A model generated the notes under the pieces. The model did no database searches. It had not been told where the DNA came from and saw nothing but the letters and a program-made list of their open reading frames with translations. This document shows positions 46,375 to 54,969 of a DNA stretch of 64,000 nt, piece after piece. Position numbers and translations under genes: made by a program. Positions within the stretch are counted from its first letter, which is position 1. Every line of letters starts with the position of its first letter. Source of the stretch: Bog-473 sp963721585 (GTDB taxonomy: Bacteria; Actinomycetota; Acidimicrobiia; Acidimicrobiales; RAAP-2). The DNA is taken from positions 138,728 through 202,727 of the forward strand of contig CAVRJN010000009.1 in assembly GCA_963721585.1 (NCBI GenBank), read 5' to 3'.

Positions 46375-47313
46375 GTGCGCGCGGATCGTCTCGTTGCCGC
46401 CCTCCTGATCCTGCAGGCCAAGGGCCGGATCACCGCAGGCGAGCTGGCCGAGGAGCTCGAGATCAGCGAGCGCACGGCCCGCCGCGACCTCGAGGGACTC
46501 GCCCTGGCCGGCATCCCCGTCTACTCCCAGCCCGGGAGGGGCGGCGGCTGGGAGCTCATCGGCGGCGCACGGACGGACCTCAGCGGCCTGACCGTCGACG
46601 AGGCCCGCGCCCTCTTCCTGATCGCGGGACCTTCCAGTGCCACACCCGAAGTCCGTGCTGCGCTGCGCAAGCTCGTACGGGCCTTGCCGGCAACCTTCCG
46701 CGACCACGCCGAAGCGGCGGCCAGTGCCGTCGTGCTCGACCCTGCCGGATGGGACCACACCGTGCCGGCGGCGCCTGACCATCTCGACGCGTTGCAGCGC
46801 GCCATCATCGAGGGGGTCCGGGTCGAGCTGGACTACCGAGGTCGGGACGGTCGCACCTCCTCGCGCACCGTGGATCCGCTCGGGCTCGTCGTGAAGAACA
46901 GCATCTGGTACCTCGTGGCCGGGACCGCGGCCGGGCAGCGGACCTTCCGGGTGAGCCGGGTGCGCTCGCTGCAGCTCACGACGGAGCCCTCCGCCCGTCC
47001 CGACGACTTCGACCTCGCGCAGGCCTGGAGCTCTATCCTCACGACGGTCGACGCGCAACGCACTCCCGTCCGGGTGAGGGTACGGGCCGGTCCGACGATC
47101 ATCGACGTGCTCCGCTACATCTTCGGAAACCGGGTCGGCGAGGGAGTGGAGCAATCGGACGGCAGGATCGAGGTGGAGCTACGCGCCCAGTCGGAGTTGA
47201 TGGTGGCGCGTCAGCTGGCCGGCTTCGGCGACGGCCTCGAGGTCGTCGCGCCTGAGAGCGTGCGAGCCCACCTGGCTGCCATCGGCCAGGACCTGTTGCG
47301 CGCCCACACCTGA
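46375..47313 (+). CDS. HTH-WYL domain transcriptional regulator
   Basis: 312 residues from GTG 46375, the first codon giving the family N-terminus V-R-A-D-R-L-V-A-ALLILQAKG. An HTH_11 helix-turn-helix (ITAGELAEELEISERTARRDLEGLALAGIPVYSQPGRGGGWEL) is followed by a WYL domain (LDALQRAIIEGVRVELDYRG, LVVKNSIWYLVAGTAAGQRTFRVSRVRSL) and a WCX-like C-terminal extension. WYL proteins respond to nucleic acid or small ligands. Divergent position implies control of the DinB gene and itself. Confidence 0.92.
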   Translation: MRADRLVAALLILQAKGRITAGELAEELEISERTARRDLEGLALAGIPVYSQPGRGGGWELIGGARTDLSGLTVDEARALFLIAGPSSATPEVRAALRKLVRALPATFRDHAEAAASAVVLDPAGWDHTVPAAPDHLDALQRAIIEGVRVELDYRGRDGRTSSRTVDPLGLVVKNSIWYLVAGTAAGQRTFRVSRVRSLQLTTEPSARPDDFDLAQAWSSILTTVDAQRTPVRVRVRAGPTIIDVLRYIFGNRVGEGVEQSDGRIEVELRAQSELMVARQLAGFGDGLEVVAPESVRAHLAAIGQDLLRAHT

Positions 47314-47328
47314 CGATCGTCGCCGGCG

Positions 47329-48444
47329 TCAGGCCGAGCCGACAGCGGCTTCGAGAAGAGCCGCAGCCGCCAACAATCGCGCCTCACTGTGGGCCGGCCC
47401 GATCAGCTGCATGCTGGCCGGCAGCGGACCACCCGACGGTACCGGGAGCGAAAGGGCCGGTACCCCGGCCAGGTTCACCGGAAGCGTGCAGCGCGCAACG
47501 AGCAGATCGTCCCCGTCCTCGAGGTGGGGCGGGAAGATGCTCAGCGTCGGAATGACCAGGAGGTCGACCTGGGCGAAGGTCCGTTCCAGCGTCTCCTTCC
47601 AGGCGCGCTGGACCCGCCAGGCGGCTTCGACAGTGTCGCCATCGAAGGATCCCCCGAGTTCCAACCGACCGCGCACGCCATCGCTGATCCCCCCGGGGTC
47701 GTTGGCCACCAAAACCGAGTTGGACTGCCAGGCCTCGACCACCAGCAGTAGGCCGGCCTGCAGAGTGGCGTCGTCCCATCCGGGAACGACCACTTCTCGG
47801 CAGTCCCACCCCACCAACCCCAGAGCACGGTCCAGCGCGGCGGTGATCGCCGGGTCCGCCGCCACGGGCAGCCGGCCGACGACCAAGTCGTCCCCGCTCT
47901 GACCGTCGACGCTGAAGCCCGGCTCCAGCAGCTCCATTCCCGTGACCAGACCGGCAACGGTACGGGCCATGGGGCCGATGGTGTCGAAGCTCGGCGCCAG
48001 TGGCCACACCCCCTCCAACGGGATGCGCCCCCAGGTCGTCTTGAGGCCGGCGATACCGCAACAGGCAGCGGGAATCCGGATGGACCCACCAGTGTCGCTG
48101 CCGTACGCCACGTCGGCCTCGTCCATGGCCACGGCAACAGCGGAGCCGCTGGAAGAGCCTCCGGGGACGCGGGCGGGGTCGAGCGGGTTCACCGGGGTTC
48201 CGTACCACTGGTTGACGCCGGTCACGCCGAGGGCCAGCTCGTGCAGGTTCGTTCGGCCGACGATCCGGGCCCCGGCTTCCCGGGCGCCGGCGAGGCAGAG
48301 CGCGTCGCTCCCCGCCGGCACTGCCCGGTCCGCCACGGCGCGGCACCCCGCGGTCGTCGGCTCCCCCACCATGTCGATGAGGTCCTTGACGGCGAGCCGG
48401 ACCCCGGATCCCGACGTCTCGTAGCGGGTGATGAAGGTCGTCAT
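47329..48444 (-). CDS. Amidase signature enzyme
   Basis: 371 residues. The Ser-cisSer-Lys triad is in place: Lys20 (AVKDLID), cis-Ser in GGSSSGSA (residues 96-101) and nucleophile Ser121 in GSDTGGSIR. TNLHELALGVTGVN and PVNLAGVPALSLPV are conserved. At 371 residues it is shorter than GatA or acetamidases (~460-490); the reduced part is after the core, as in AtzF- or indoleacetamide-hydrolase-like short amidases. Substrate unknown. ATG 48444 follows GAAGGG. Confidence 0.9.
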   Translation of the reverse strand: MTTFITRYETSGSGVRLAVKDLIDMVGEPTTAGCRAVADRAVPAGSDALCLAGAREAGARIVGRTNLHELALGVTGVNQWYGTPVNPLDPARVPGGSSSGSAVAVAMDEADVAYGSDTGGSIRIPAACCGIAGLKTTWGRIPLEGVWPLAPSFDTIGPMARTVAGLVTGMELLEPGFSVDGQSGDDLVVGRLPVAADPAITAALDRALGLVGWDCREVVVPGWDDATLQAGLLLVVEAWQSNSVLVANDPGGISDGVRGRLELGGSFDGDTVEAAWRVQRAWKETLERTFAQVDLLVIPTLSIFPPHLEDGDDLLVARCTLPVNLAGVPALSLPVPSGGPLPASMQLIGPAHSEARLLAAAALLEAAVGSA

Positions 48445-48485
48445 CCCTTCATTGTGTCGTCCGCCTGTCGTCGGGAGGACGATTC

Positions 48486-49205
48486 CTAGGAGGTGGGCGT
48501 CGTGAGGGTTGTCACGGTGGCGCCCGGAGGCAATTGGAACAGCGATGCCGCGGGGGCCGATGAATAATTGGTGATCTCGAAGCTGGTCGAGTCCGAGGCA
48601 ACGCTGACGTATCCGAGAATCCCCTGCGACGTGCTGCAGATGGTGCTCGTACCAGCGACCCCCTTGGCGACGAGGTCGACGCAGTTCATGTCGAAGCCGT
48701 TCAGTGACTTGGTGGAGGTGGTGACTTTGTCACCGGACAATCCGGCCACGAGCGAGACGCCCTTGAGGAAGGAGACCCAGTGCGACGGGGTGTAGATATC
48801 GAAGATCTTGTTCTGCGTGGCGGCATCGGCCTTGCTCAGCTTCTGACAGGACCAGGCGCCCGCCGAACCGCTCTGGTTGCAGAGGTACTCGCCGGACGAG
48901 TTCACAATGATCTCGACGTTGGACGCGTTGGCGCCCGTCTGCATCTCGCGGAAGGCGAGCCCGCCACCGGACGGATCGACGGCATAGACGATGGTGGCAG
49001 GCGAGCTCCCGGTGGTCGAATAAGTGGCCTCGAAGGGTGAGTCTTGCGTGGACTGCAAGTTCTGGCTGAACGAGTCGATGGTCGCCTTGTTGCCTTCAAC
49101 GGTGTGGACCGCCTGCTTGATTTTGCTCACCGTGCTGCAGCCGGTGGCCAGGGCGCCGACCACCCCCAGAACCACGACGAACCCAATGCGGCTTCGCTGC
49201 GCCAT
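48486..49205 (-). CDS. Putative lipoprotein of unknown function
   Basis: 239 residues from ATG 49205, which follows GGAGGAGGCAGGC. The signal peptide ends in LATGC, a good lipobox with the lipidated Cys near residue 23. The mature part has a helical stretch (VSKIKQAVHTVEGNKATIDSFSQNL) then a beta-rich domain of LppX/LprG-like character (FEATYSTTGSSPATIVYAVDPSG), with Cys residues that could form two disulfides. Function is not assigned. It stands next to a DHA2 exporter on the same strand. Confidence 0.8.
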   Translation of the reverse strand: MAQRSRIGFVVVLGVVGALATGCSTVSKIKQAVHTVEGNKATIDSFSQNLQSTQDSPFEATYSTTGSSPATIVYAVDPSGGGLAFREMQTGANASNVEIIVNSSGEYLCNQSGSAGAWSCQKLSKADAATQNKIFDIYTPSHWVSFLKGVSLVAGLSGDKVTTSTKSLNGFDMNCVDLVAKGVAGTSTICSTSQGILGYVSVASDSTSFEITNYSSAPAASLFQLPPGATVTTLTTPTS

Positions 49206-49309
49206 GCCTGCCTCCTCCATTTGCACCGTCGGGACTGAAACGGCAACGCCGGTGCGAGGTTACGGCAGGACCGCCCCCCCGGGGCGCCAGCACCTCGGGT
49301 CGAAGCGGA

Positions 49310-50857
49310 TCAGCCCGGCCCGGTGGGCGACGGTGAGGCTCCGTCCTCCACCGCCACGACCTCTTGGCGGCCGCGCTTCAGGCCGTAGAGCGCAACGAGG
49401 CCGGCGAAGGCCATGATCCCGCACATCACGTAGAGCACGGTCTCGGTGGACTGGGCGAAGGCGAGCGAGACGAAATGCGGGATGGAGTTGACCGAGCCAC
49501 TGCCCTGCTGGCTCTGCGAGATGTGGTTCGCCTCGGCGGCGGCCGCGGCATTCGGTTGGCCTATGCCGCGCAGCGACGCGGTGAGGTGCGACCGGTAGTT
49601 GAAGAGCTCGATCGTCCCGAGCGCCGCCAACCCGAGGCTGGCCCCGTAGTTCCGGATGGTCTGCGTGATCCCCGTCGCCTCGCCGTAGGAAAGGTTCCCC
49701 GCACGGTTCACCGCGTCCGTGTTGGCCGGGCCCAGCATCATCCCCATGCCACCCCCGGCCACGATGACCCAGATCTGCTGCTTGCTAAAGGAAAGCGTGG
49801 TGACCTTCGACGCCCAGAGTCCGAACCCGACTGCCGCAATGGCGCATCCGAGGACCACAGCCCGCTTGGCCCCCTCGCGGTCGAGCATCCGGCCCCCGAT
49901 CTGCGCCAGGACGACGAAACCGATGAAGAAATACAGGAGGAAGATTCCCGCATTCGAAGCCGTATCGTGCAACGAGATCTGCGCGTATTCACTGGCGAAG
50001 AAGAAAATCGGGATGAAAGCCATCATGGCGATCATCAGTACGATGTTCTCAACGGCAAAGGCTCGGATGCGGAAGATGCTGACCTTGATCAGTGGCGACT
50101 CCGTGCGCAACTCGACGAGCACGAAGGCGCCGATGATGGCCAGGCCGGCGATGATGCAGATCCAGGTCAGCGGATTACTCCATCCCCACGGGACGGACTG
50201 CTGCAGGCCGAAGATGCTCAGGCCGATGCCGGCCGCGATGAGGACGGCGCCCCGGTAGTCGATCGGAGCCCTGCGGTACTGCGTCTTTGGCTTCGAGACC
50301 CCAATGAGGACGAGGGCGATGATGGCCACTGGGATGTTGACCCAGAATATCGCCCGCCAGGTCCACTCGGTCAAGTAGCCGCCGAGAAGCGGCCCGATAG
50401 CAGTCAGACCTCCGGCGATGCCGAAGAACAGCGCAAGCGCCTTCCCGCGCTCTCGCAGGGGGAACACGTTCACCACGATGGCCAGCGCCGCCGGGAACAT
50501 CAACGCGCCGCCGGCGCCCTGAATGACGCGGAACGTCACGATCCACGCCTCGGCTCCCGAACCCTTCGGCGTCAGTCCGCACATGGTCGACGCCACCACG
50601 AAGATGATCACGCCGATCACGCAACACTTCGTGTGGCCGTAGATATCCGACAACCGGCCACCCAGCGCGAACAACGCAGCCAAGGAGATCAGATAGCCGT
50701 TGACCACCCACTGCACGCCGGTCGACGTCAGGTCGAGCTCACGCTGAATGTTCGGGACCGCGATGGAGACGATCGTCTGGTCGATGAAAGTCATCGAAAC
50801 CGCGAATATCATCGCCGCGAGCACCCAGTTGCGCCCCTGCATTCCGCTGCCGCTCAA
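49310..50857 (-). CDS. MFS drug:proton antiporter, DHA2 (14-helix) family
   Basis: 515 residues from TTG 50857, placed 6 nt after AAGGAG; an in-frame TTG at 50887 and ATG 50842 are alternatives. Fourteen membrane helices; WVLAAMIFAVSMTFIDQTIVSIAVPNIQRELDLTSTGVQWVVNGYLI is the EmrB/QacA motif D1 region, GGRLSDIYGHTK motif A, and RVIQGAGGALMFPAALAIV motif B with its Arg. Such exporters move drugs, lipids or metabolites out with proton uptake. The C-terminal tail is charged and non-conserved. No TetR-type repressor is beside it. Confidence 0.93.
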   Translation of the reverse strand: MSGSGMQGRNWVLAAMIFAVSMTFIDQTIVSIAVPNIQRELDLTSTGVQWVVNGYLISLAALFALGGRLSDIYGHTKCCVIGVIIFVVASTMCGLTPKGSGAEAWIVTFRVIQGAGGALMFPAALAIVVNVFPLRERGKALALFFGIAGGLTAIGPLLGGYLTEWTWRAIFWVNIPVAIIALVLIGVSKPKTQYRRAPIDYRGAVLIAAGIGLSIFGLQQSVPWGWSNPLTWICIIAGLAIIGAFVLVELRTESPLIKVSIFRIRAFAVENIVLMIAMMAFIPIFFFASEYAQISLHDTASNAGIFLLYFFIGFVVLAQIGGRMLDREGAKRAVVLGCAIAAVGFGLWASKVTTLSFSKQQIWVIVAGGGMGMMLGPANTDAVNRAGNLSYGEATGITQTIRNYGASLGLAALGTIELFNYRSHLTASLRGIGQPNAAAAAEANHISQSQQGSGSVNSIPHFVSLAFAQSTETVLYVMCGIMAFAGLVALYGLKRGRQEVVAVEDGASPSPTGPG

Positions 50858-50955
50858 CGTTGTCTCCTTCCAGCTCGGATCGGTCAAACCCTAACTGCGG
50901 CAATCCATCGGCGAGAAGGTGTCTCCCGGTGCGTTTGACGCCTTGGAGCTACCCC

Positions 50956-50979
50956 CCTCCCCGGTTGCCTGAGGGGAGG
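50956..50979. repeat. Hairpin in the divergent region upstream of the MFS gene
   Basis: CCTCCCC (50956-50962) pairs with GGGGAGG (50973-50979) around a 10-nt loop, about 100 bp upstream of the exporter start and 60 bp upstream of the ICMT-like gene. It may be an operator or a leader hairpin. Confidence 0.35.
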
Positions 50980-51039
50980 CTGAGCCTTCAGCAATTGGTA
51001 CGCCCGTCTCAGCCACGTCCGACGCCCACGCCGTAGGGT

Positions 51040-51632
51040 GTGTGGGTAGTGGTGGTGGGGTCCGCACCCGGCGTGTTCCTGGTCCTCCTCATCGCGATTG
51101 TCACCGTGTGGGTGCCGTCCGAGCTCCGACAGGCCGTCGGGCGCCGACCGGAAGCCACGACAGCCGCCTGGCGAGATGAGATCGTGTTGCGCGCGGCCGC
51201 TGTCGCCGGCGCGCTCCCCGCGGTCATCGCCCTGCGTGCGGTGCCGGGGGCGGACATGGAGCCTCGGGCCCTCGGTGCCTGGGTCGGCCTGACCTTCCTG
51301 TGGTGTGGTGTCCGCGCTCCGACTGTGGTGCTTCCACACTCTCGGTCGCTACTTCACGCTCACGGTGCGCACCAGCCCGGAGCAACCTGTCATCTCTGCC
51401 GGGCTGTACCGGGTTCTGCGTCATCCCGAGCTACACCGGCATCCTTCTGGCCGTCAGCGGTCTCGGCTTCTTCATCGGGAATTGGCTGTCCGTTGTCACA
51501 CTGACCGGCTGCTTCGCCGCAGGCCTCGTCTACCGCATCAGCGTCGAAGAGGAGGCAATGCTCAGCGAGCTGGGCGAACGCTACCGGGACTTCGCCGCCT
51601 CGCGGAAGCGCCTGATCCCCTACGTCTGGTAG
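51040..51632 (+). pseudogene. Isoprenylcysteine carboxyl methyltransferase family protein with two frameshifts
   Basis: From GTG 51040 the first frame encodes membrane helices to VGLTFLWCGV. A shift near 51303 gives LRLWCFHTLGRYFTLTVRT and ISAGLYRVLRHP; a second, at CATCCCGAGC (~51425), gives SYTGILLAVSGLGFFIGNWLSVV and the ending EEEAMLSELGERYRDFAASRKRLIPYVW before TAG. LYRVLRHPSYTG and EE..L....G..Y..Y are the ICMT/PEMT cofactor-binding signature. All parts of a ~195-residue protein exist in order, so indel error is possible, the second shift being in a C3 run. Confidence 0.7.
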
Positions 51633-51774
51633 CGCGGTCGCGCAATCACAAGGCGATGGCGGCTCGTCGGGTACGGTCGGTCACGCAGGGAGGGGGCGCT
51701 CGTGCGACAGGGCAGGATCGCAGGACCGGTGGCATTCGTGACCGCAGGAGCGATGTGGCAGAGCCTCCCTCCTC

Positions 51775-52848
51775 GTGAGCCCGCAGAGTGCGGCCTGGCT
51801 GGCCAGCATGGACGCGGGCACGACGAACCTCCACCTCGACTTCGGGCCGTCGGGCGATCCATCCTCCCCCTACGGCATCCCCTACACCGTCGTGTCCCCC
51901 TCACAACTCGAAGTGCCCGTCACGTTCCAATACGCCGACGAGAGCGACCCCGGCCCGTACCCGTTCAGTGCGAGCACGCCCATTGAGGGCGGGCAGCAGT
52001 CGACGGGCGATCGGCACGCCATCATGGTCAACCCGAGCACATGCGCTCTCCACGAACTCTGGGACGCGCAGTACAACACGTCGGCGTCGACCGCCGGATC
52101 GGGTGCGATCTGGAACCTCAATTCGAACGCGTTGCGGCGGGCAGGATGGACGTCGGCCGACGCCGCGTGACTGCCGATCCTGCCGGGCCTCGTCCGGTAC
52201 GACGAGGTGCGGTCGGGTGTCATCACCCACGCCATCCGGATGACGGCCGAGGCGACGAACACCTCCTAGCTGTGGCGGGCCCGCCACGAGGCGGGGACGT
52301 CGTCGACCCCGAACCTGCCGCCCATGGGAGCCCGCTTCCGCCTCAAGGCCAACTACGACATATCGGGCTACTCCGCACAGGCGCAGGTGGTGCTGCGCGC
52401 CACGCAGCAGTACGGACTGATCCTGGCCGACAACGGCTCCAACTGGTACTTCGGCGGTGCGGCTGACGACAACTGGCCGATCGCACTCGTCAATGAGCTC
52501 AAGGAGGTTCCGGCCAGCGCGTTCGAGGCGGTCGACGAGTCGTCCCTGATGATCGATCCCAACTCCGGACAGGCCCGGCAGCTCGGCACTGCGGTCAACT
52601 GCGGATCCGGGCCGGGGTACCGGATGGTGGCCGCGGACGGCGGCGTCTTCTCGTTCTGCCAGTCGTTTCTGGGCTCCATGGGTGGCCAGCACCTCAATGC
52701 ACCAATAGTGGGCATGGCCGAGACGCCCGGTGGCGGCGGGTACTGGGAAGTGGGCTCCGACGGCGGGATCTTCGGCTACGGCTCTGCCGTCTTCAACGGC
52801 TCGACCGGCGACCTCGCGCTCGACGCGCCGATCGTGGCGCTGGGATGA
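51775..52848 (+). pseudogene. Secreted protein with GGYW-type repeat tail, disrupted by two in-frame stops
   Basis: One frame reads MDAGTTNLHLDFGPSG through WTSADAA, then TGA (52168-52170), LPILPGLVRYDEVRSGVITHAIRMTAEATNTS, TAG (52267-52269), then LWRARHEAG to PIVALG. Substituting Gly and Tyr-type codons restores a known actinobacterial secreted domain of ~240 residues. The tail has two copies of a repeat of the type G(Y)xxVxxDGGxFxF.G..F.GS.G...L.APIV, abundant in Acidimicrobiia. The N-terminus and any signal peptide are missing. Two nonsense substitutions in one frame indicate real decay, not sequencing indels. The last 73 bp overlap the convergent membrane-protein gene. Confidence 0.75.
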
Positions 52849-53225
52849 CGGCGCGGTACGGTGACGCAGGCCAGGAGCAGGCACACCCCTGCGCCGAACA
52901 GGTAGCGGAACCCGACGAGGCCCAAGAGCGCGGCGACGACGGAGACGCCCCAGGCGAGCCACCCGGCACCGCTTTCCACGCGCATCCTCCGACGGCTCAG
53001 TACGGAACCCACGACGACGATCGCTACGAGGCTCAACGACGTCAGGATCACCTCGGAGACGCCGAAGGTCTGTATGTACGTCTTCGTCGGCGGCACCGTC
53101 CAGCCGGAACGGGTCGGCTGGGCGCGCGCTGTCACGTGCACGAAGAAGGCCGACACGAACTGGGCCACGGCCAAGGCGGCGGCCAGGATCAGAAAAACCG
53201 CCGTCACCCGATCCAATCGCTTCAT
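52776..53225 (-). CDS. Four-helix membrane protein of unknown function
   Basis: 149 residues from ATG 53225. Predicted helices at ~8-28, 55-75, 88-105 and 107-122, with an extracytoplasmic loop containing TRSGWTVPPTKTYIQTFGVSE. No family recognised. The open frame upstream to 53909 runs through the GNAT gene and is not coding. The 3' end overlaps the decaying secreted gene, which suggests selection on that pseudogene's end has already relaxed. Confidence 0.65.
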   Translation of the reverse strand: MKRLDRVTAVFLILAAALAVAQFVSAFFVHVTARAQPTRSGWTVPPTKTYIQTFGVSEVILTSLSLVAIVVVGSVLSRRRMRVESGAGWLAWGVSVVAALLGLVGFRYLFGAGVCLLLACVTVPRRHPSATIGASSARSPVEPLKTAEP

Positions 53226-53278
53226 GACCCACCAGTATCCCACCACGGGCCGCCGATAGCGAGGGCGCGGTCGAACGT

Positions 53279-53743
53279 CTAGCCGCGAGCTTCGAGCGTC
53301 CGTCGGTAGATGTTGGTTTGTCGGATCTCGAACCCCATACGCAAGTACAGCCTGTTGGCCGCCTCGCGGTCGGGCCGCGACGTGAGGTCCACCGTCCGTG
53401 CACCAAGCTCGGCGGAGTGCTCGAGTGCGGCCTGCACAAGGGCCGCCGCCACGCCGCTCCCGCGGGCGGCGCCATCGACCACCACATCCTCGATCCAGGC
53501 CCGCACGCCCGTAGGGATCTGGAAGGTGGCCAGAGTCAGCATGCCCACGATGCCGGCGTCGCCGCGGGCCACGAACAGCGTCGTGGCTTCGTCCGCAAGG
53601 ATTCGTTCCAGGACGGCGCGCCCGGGGAGAGGCGACGAGCGGGAAAGCTGGGGGACGAGGCGGTCGACCGCCGCGCAGAGGTCGTCGTCGACTACGGCGG
53701 CGGCCTCGACCGAAATCACGAGGTCGTCGACTCGCCCCGCCAC
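53279..53743 (-). CDS. GNAT family N-acetyltransferase
   Basis: 154 residues from GTG 53743. Central strand GIVGMLTLATF, the acetyl-CoA loop VDGAARGSGVAAALVQAALEHSAELGARTVDLTSRPDREAANRLYLRMGF with R-G-S-G-V-A in the Q/R-x-x-G-x-G/A position. RQTNIYRRTLEARG closes the fold. Acceptor unknown. Its start overlaps the NUDIX stop upstream by 28 bp, so the two are cotranscribed. Confidence 0.9.
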   Translation of the reverse strand: MAGRVDDLVISVEAAAVVDDDLCAAVDRLVPQLSRSSPLPGRAVLERILADEATTLFVARGDAGIVGMLTLATFQIPTGVRAWIEDVVVDGAARGSGVAAALVQAALEHSAELGARTVDLTSRPDREAANRLYLRMGFEIRQTNIYRRTLEARG

Positions 53744-54426
53744 ATCGGTTGCCGCACGCTGTCGTAGAGGACGTCGCGTCGTTCGCCGTTGATGGCGGCG
53801 AAGACGTGCTCGCCCCAGCGCTCCGACCCGACCAGCGGCTGAGGCAAGGTCTCACGGGTGAACCAACCGACGTCGCGCGTCTCGAGCGGGTGCGGCGCCA
53901 ACTCGCCACCGACGGCCTTGCAGTAGAAGAGGAGCGAATAGAGAGGCACCCGGGTGAAGCCGAGGCGCAGCCCGTCGAGGACGGCGATGAGGCGCACCGG
54001 CTCCGCCATGATGCCGGTCTCCTCCTCCACCTCCTTCACCACGACCTCGGCCGCGGAGTAACCCACGTCGCACCAGCCGGTCGGGTAGAGCCAGATGCCC
54101 GAGTCGGCGCGCTGAATCAACAGCAACTCGCCCTTGTCGTTGCCCACGGCGGCACCGACCGCGACCTTGGGGGTGATGTAGCCCGGGACGCCCTTGCCGA
54201 CCGTGTCCATCCACTCCTGCACCAGTCCGCCTGCGTAGTCGGGGTTCTCGTGCTCGCCGTCCGCTTCGGCGCGGATGTCCGCCGCGACCTTCAGGATCTC
54301 CTCGAAGCGCTCCTGCTCGTAGAGGCTCTCGGTGAAGCCCAGTCCTGTCCTGGCGATGCCCGAGAGGGCTTCGCTCCAGCGCAACAGCGTCTTGAGGGGG
54401 ACGTCGCGGTCGGTACTCGGGTCCAC
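53716..54426 (-). CDS. NUDIX hydrolase with Nudix_hydro_N domain
   Basis: 236 residues from GTG 54426. The N-terminal LLRWSEALSGIARTGLGFTESLYEQERFEEILKVAADIR is the helical Nudix_hydro_N element; the Nudix box is GWCDVGYSAAEVVVKEVEEETGI with the REUxEE core as K-E-V-E-E-E-T-G. Related proteins hydrolyse ADP-ribose-like or nucleoside-diphosphate compounds. A TAGCGT box lies 8 nt upstream of the GTG, so it may be leaderless. The open frame upstream to 54633 overlaps the divergent small gene and is ignored. Confidence 0.88.
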   Translation of the reverse strand: MDPSTDRDVPLKTLLRWSEALSGIARTGLGFTESLYEQERFEEILKVAADIRAEADGEHENPDYAGGLVQEWMDTVGKGVPGYITPKVAVGAAVGNDKGELLLIQRADSGIWLYPTGWCDVGYSAAEVVVKEVEEETGIMAEPVRLIAVLDGLRLGFTRVPLYSLLFYCKAVGGELAPHPLETRDVGWFTRETLPQPLVGSERWGEHVFAAINGERRDVLYDSVRQPMWRGESTTS

Positions 54427-54471
54427 GAGCGGTGACGCTACCGCGGCCCGCCACCTGGGCCAGAATGGAGC

Positions 54472-54660
54472 GTGTCCGTCAACGAGGATTGCCGCCATTA
54501 CGTGATGCGGACCACGCCACGGGGGGACCGCCTGGAGCGTTGCAAGGTGGACGCCAACGAGCCGCTGCCCTTCGCCTGCCCAGAAGGCTGCGTGTTCTAC
54601 GAGCCCCGCCGGGTGTCCTCGGCGGGATGGCACGTGCCCCAGGATCCCGAAGAGGGCTGA
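54472..54660 (+). CDS. Small cysteine-containing conserved protein
   Basis: 62 residues from GTG 54472. CRHYVMRTTPRGDRLERCKVDANEPLPFACPEGCVFYEPRRVSSAGW has four Cys in a C-x16-C-x11-C-x3-C spacing, resembling a small conserved actinobacterial protein I have seen adjacent to NUDIX or LarE-like genes. A metal- or disulfide-binding role is inferred only from the cysteines. It is on the strand opposite to all its neighbours. Confidence 0.65.
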   Translation: MSVNEDCRHYVMRTTPRGDRLERCKVDANEPLPFACPEGCVFYEPRRVSSAGWHVPQDPEEG

Positions 54661-54723
54661 ACCTGCCCCGTCGACCCGTCGCTTCGGCGACCCGTCGCCC
54701 TGGCGCTTCGGCGACCCGGGTGA

Positions 54724-54969
54724 TCAGCCCTCGAGGACGTCCCCCAGGAGGTCGACGGTGATGCCCTGTCCGCGCAGCCAGTCGAGCGCCGCCTCCACCT
54801 GGGCTGCCTGACCGTCCATTTCGCACACGATCCAGCCTCGGTGCTCCTCCACGTCGGCCCGGCGGATGTCGGGATCCACGTCGAAACGGCGCACCAGGGT
54901 GGCGAGGACGGCCCGGCGCACCTCGGACTCGGGAAACGTCAGCTTCACCTTGACCCGGACCCCGCTCAC
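54724..54969 (-). CDS. NIL domain protein
   Basis: 81 residues, essentially the whole NIL (MetN C-terminal-like) domain: VRVKVKLTFPESEVRRAVLATLVRRFDVDPDIRRADVEEHRGWIVCEMDGQAAQVEAALDWLRGQGITVDLLGDVLEG. NIL domains bind methionine in MetN and appear as small proteins linked to sulfur trafficking in anaerobes. ATG 54969 overlaps the larE stop by four bases, so it is translated with LarE. Its partnership with a sacrificial sulfur donor is suggestive of a sulfur-transfer or sensing role. Confidence 0.88.
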   Translation of the reverse strand: MSGVRVKVKLTFPESEVRRAVLATLVRRFDVDPDIRRADVEEHRGWIVCEMDGQAAQVEAALDWLRGQGITVDLLGDVLEG

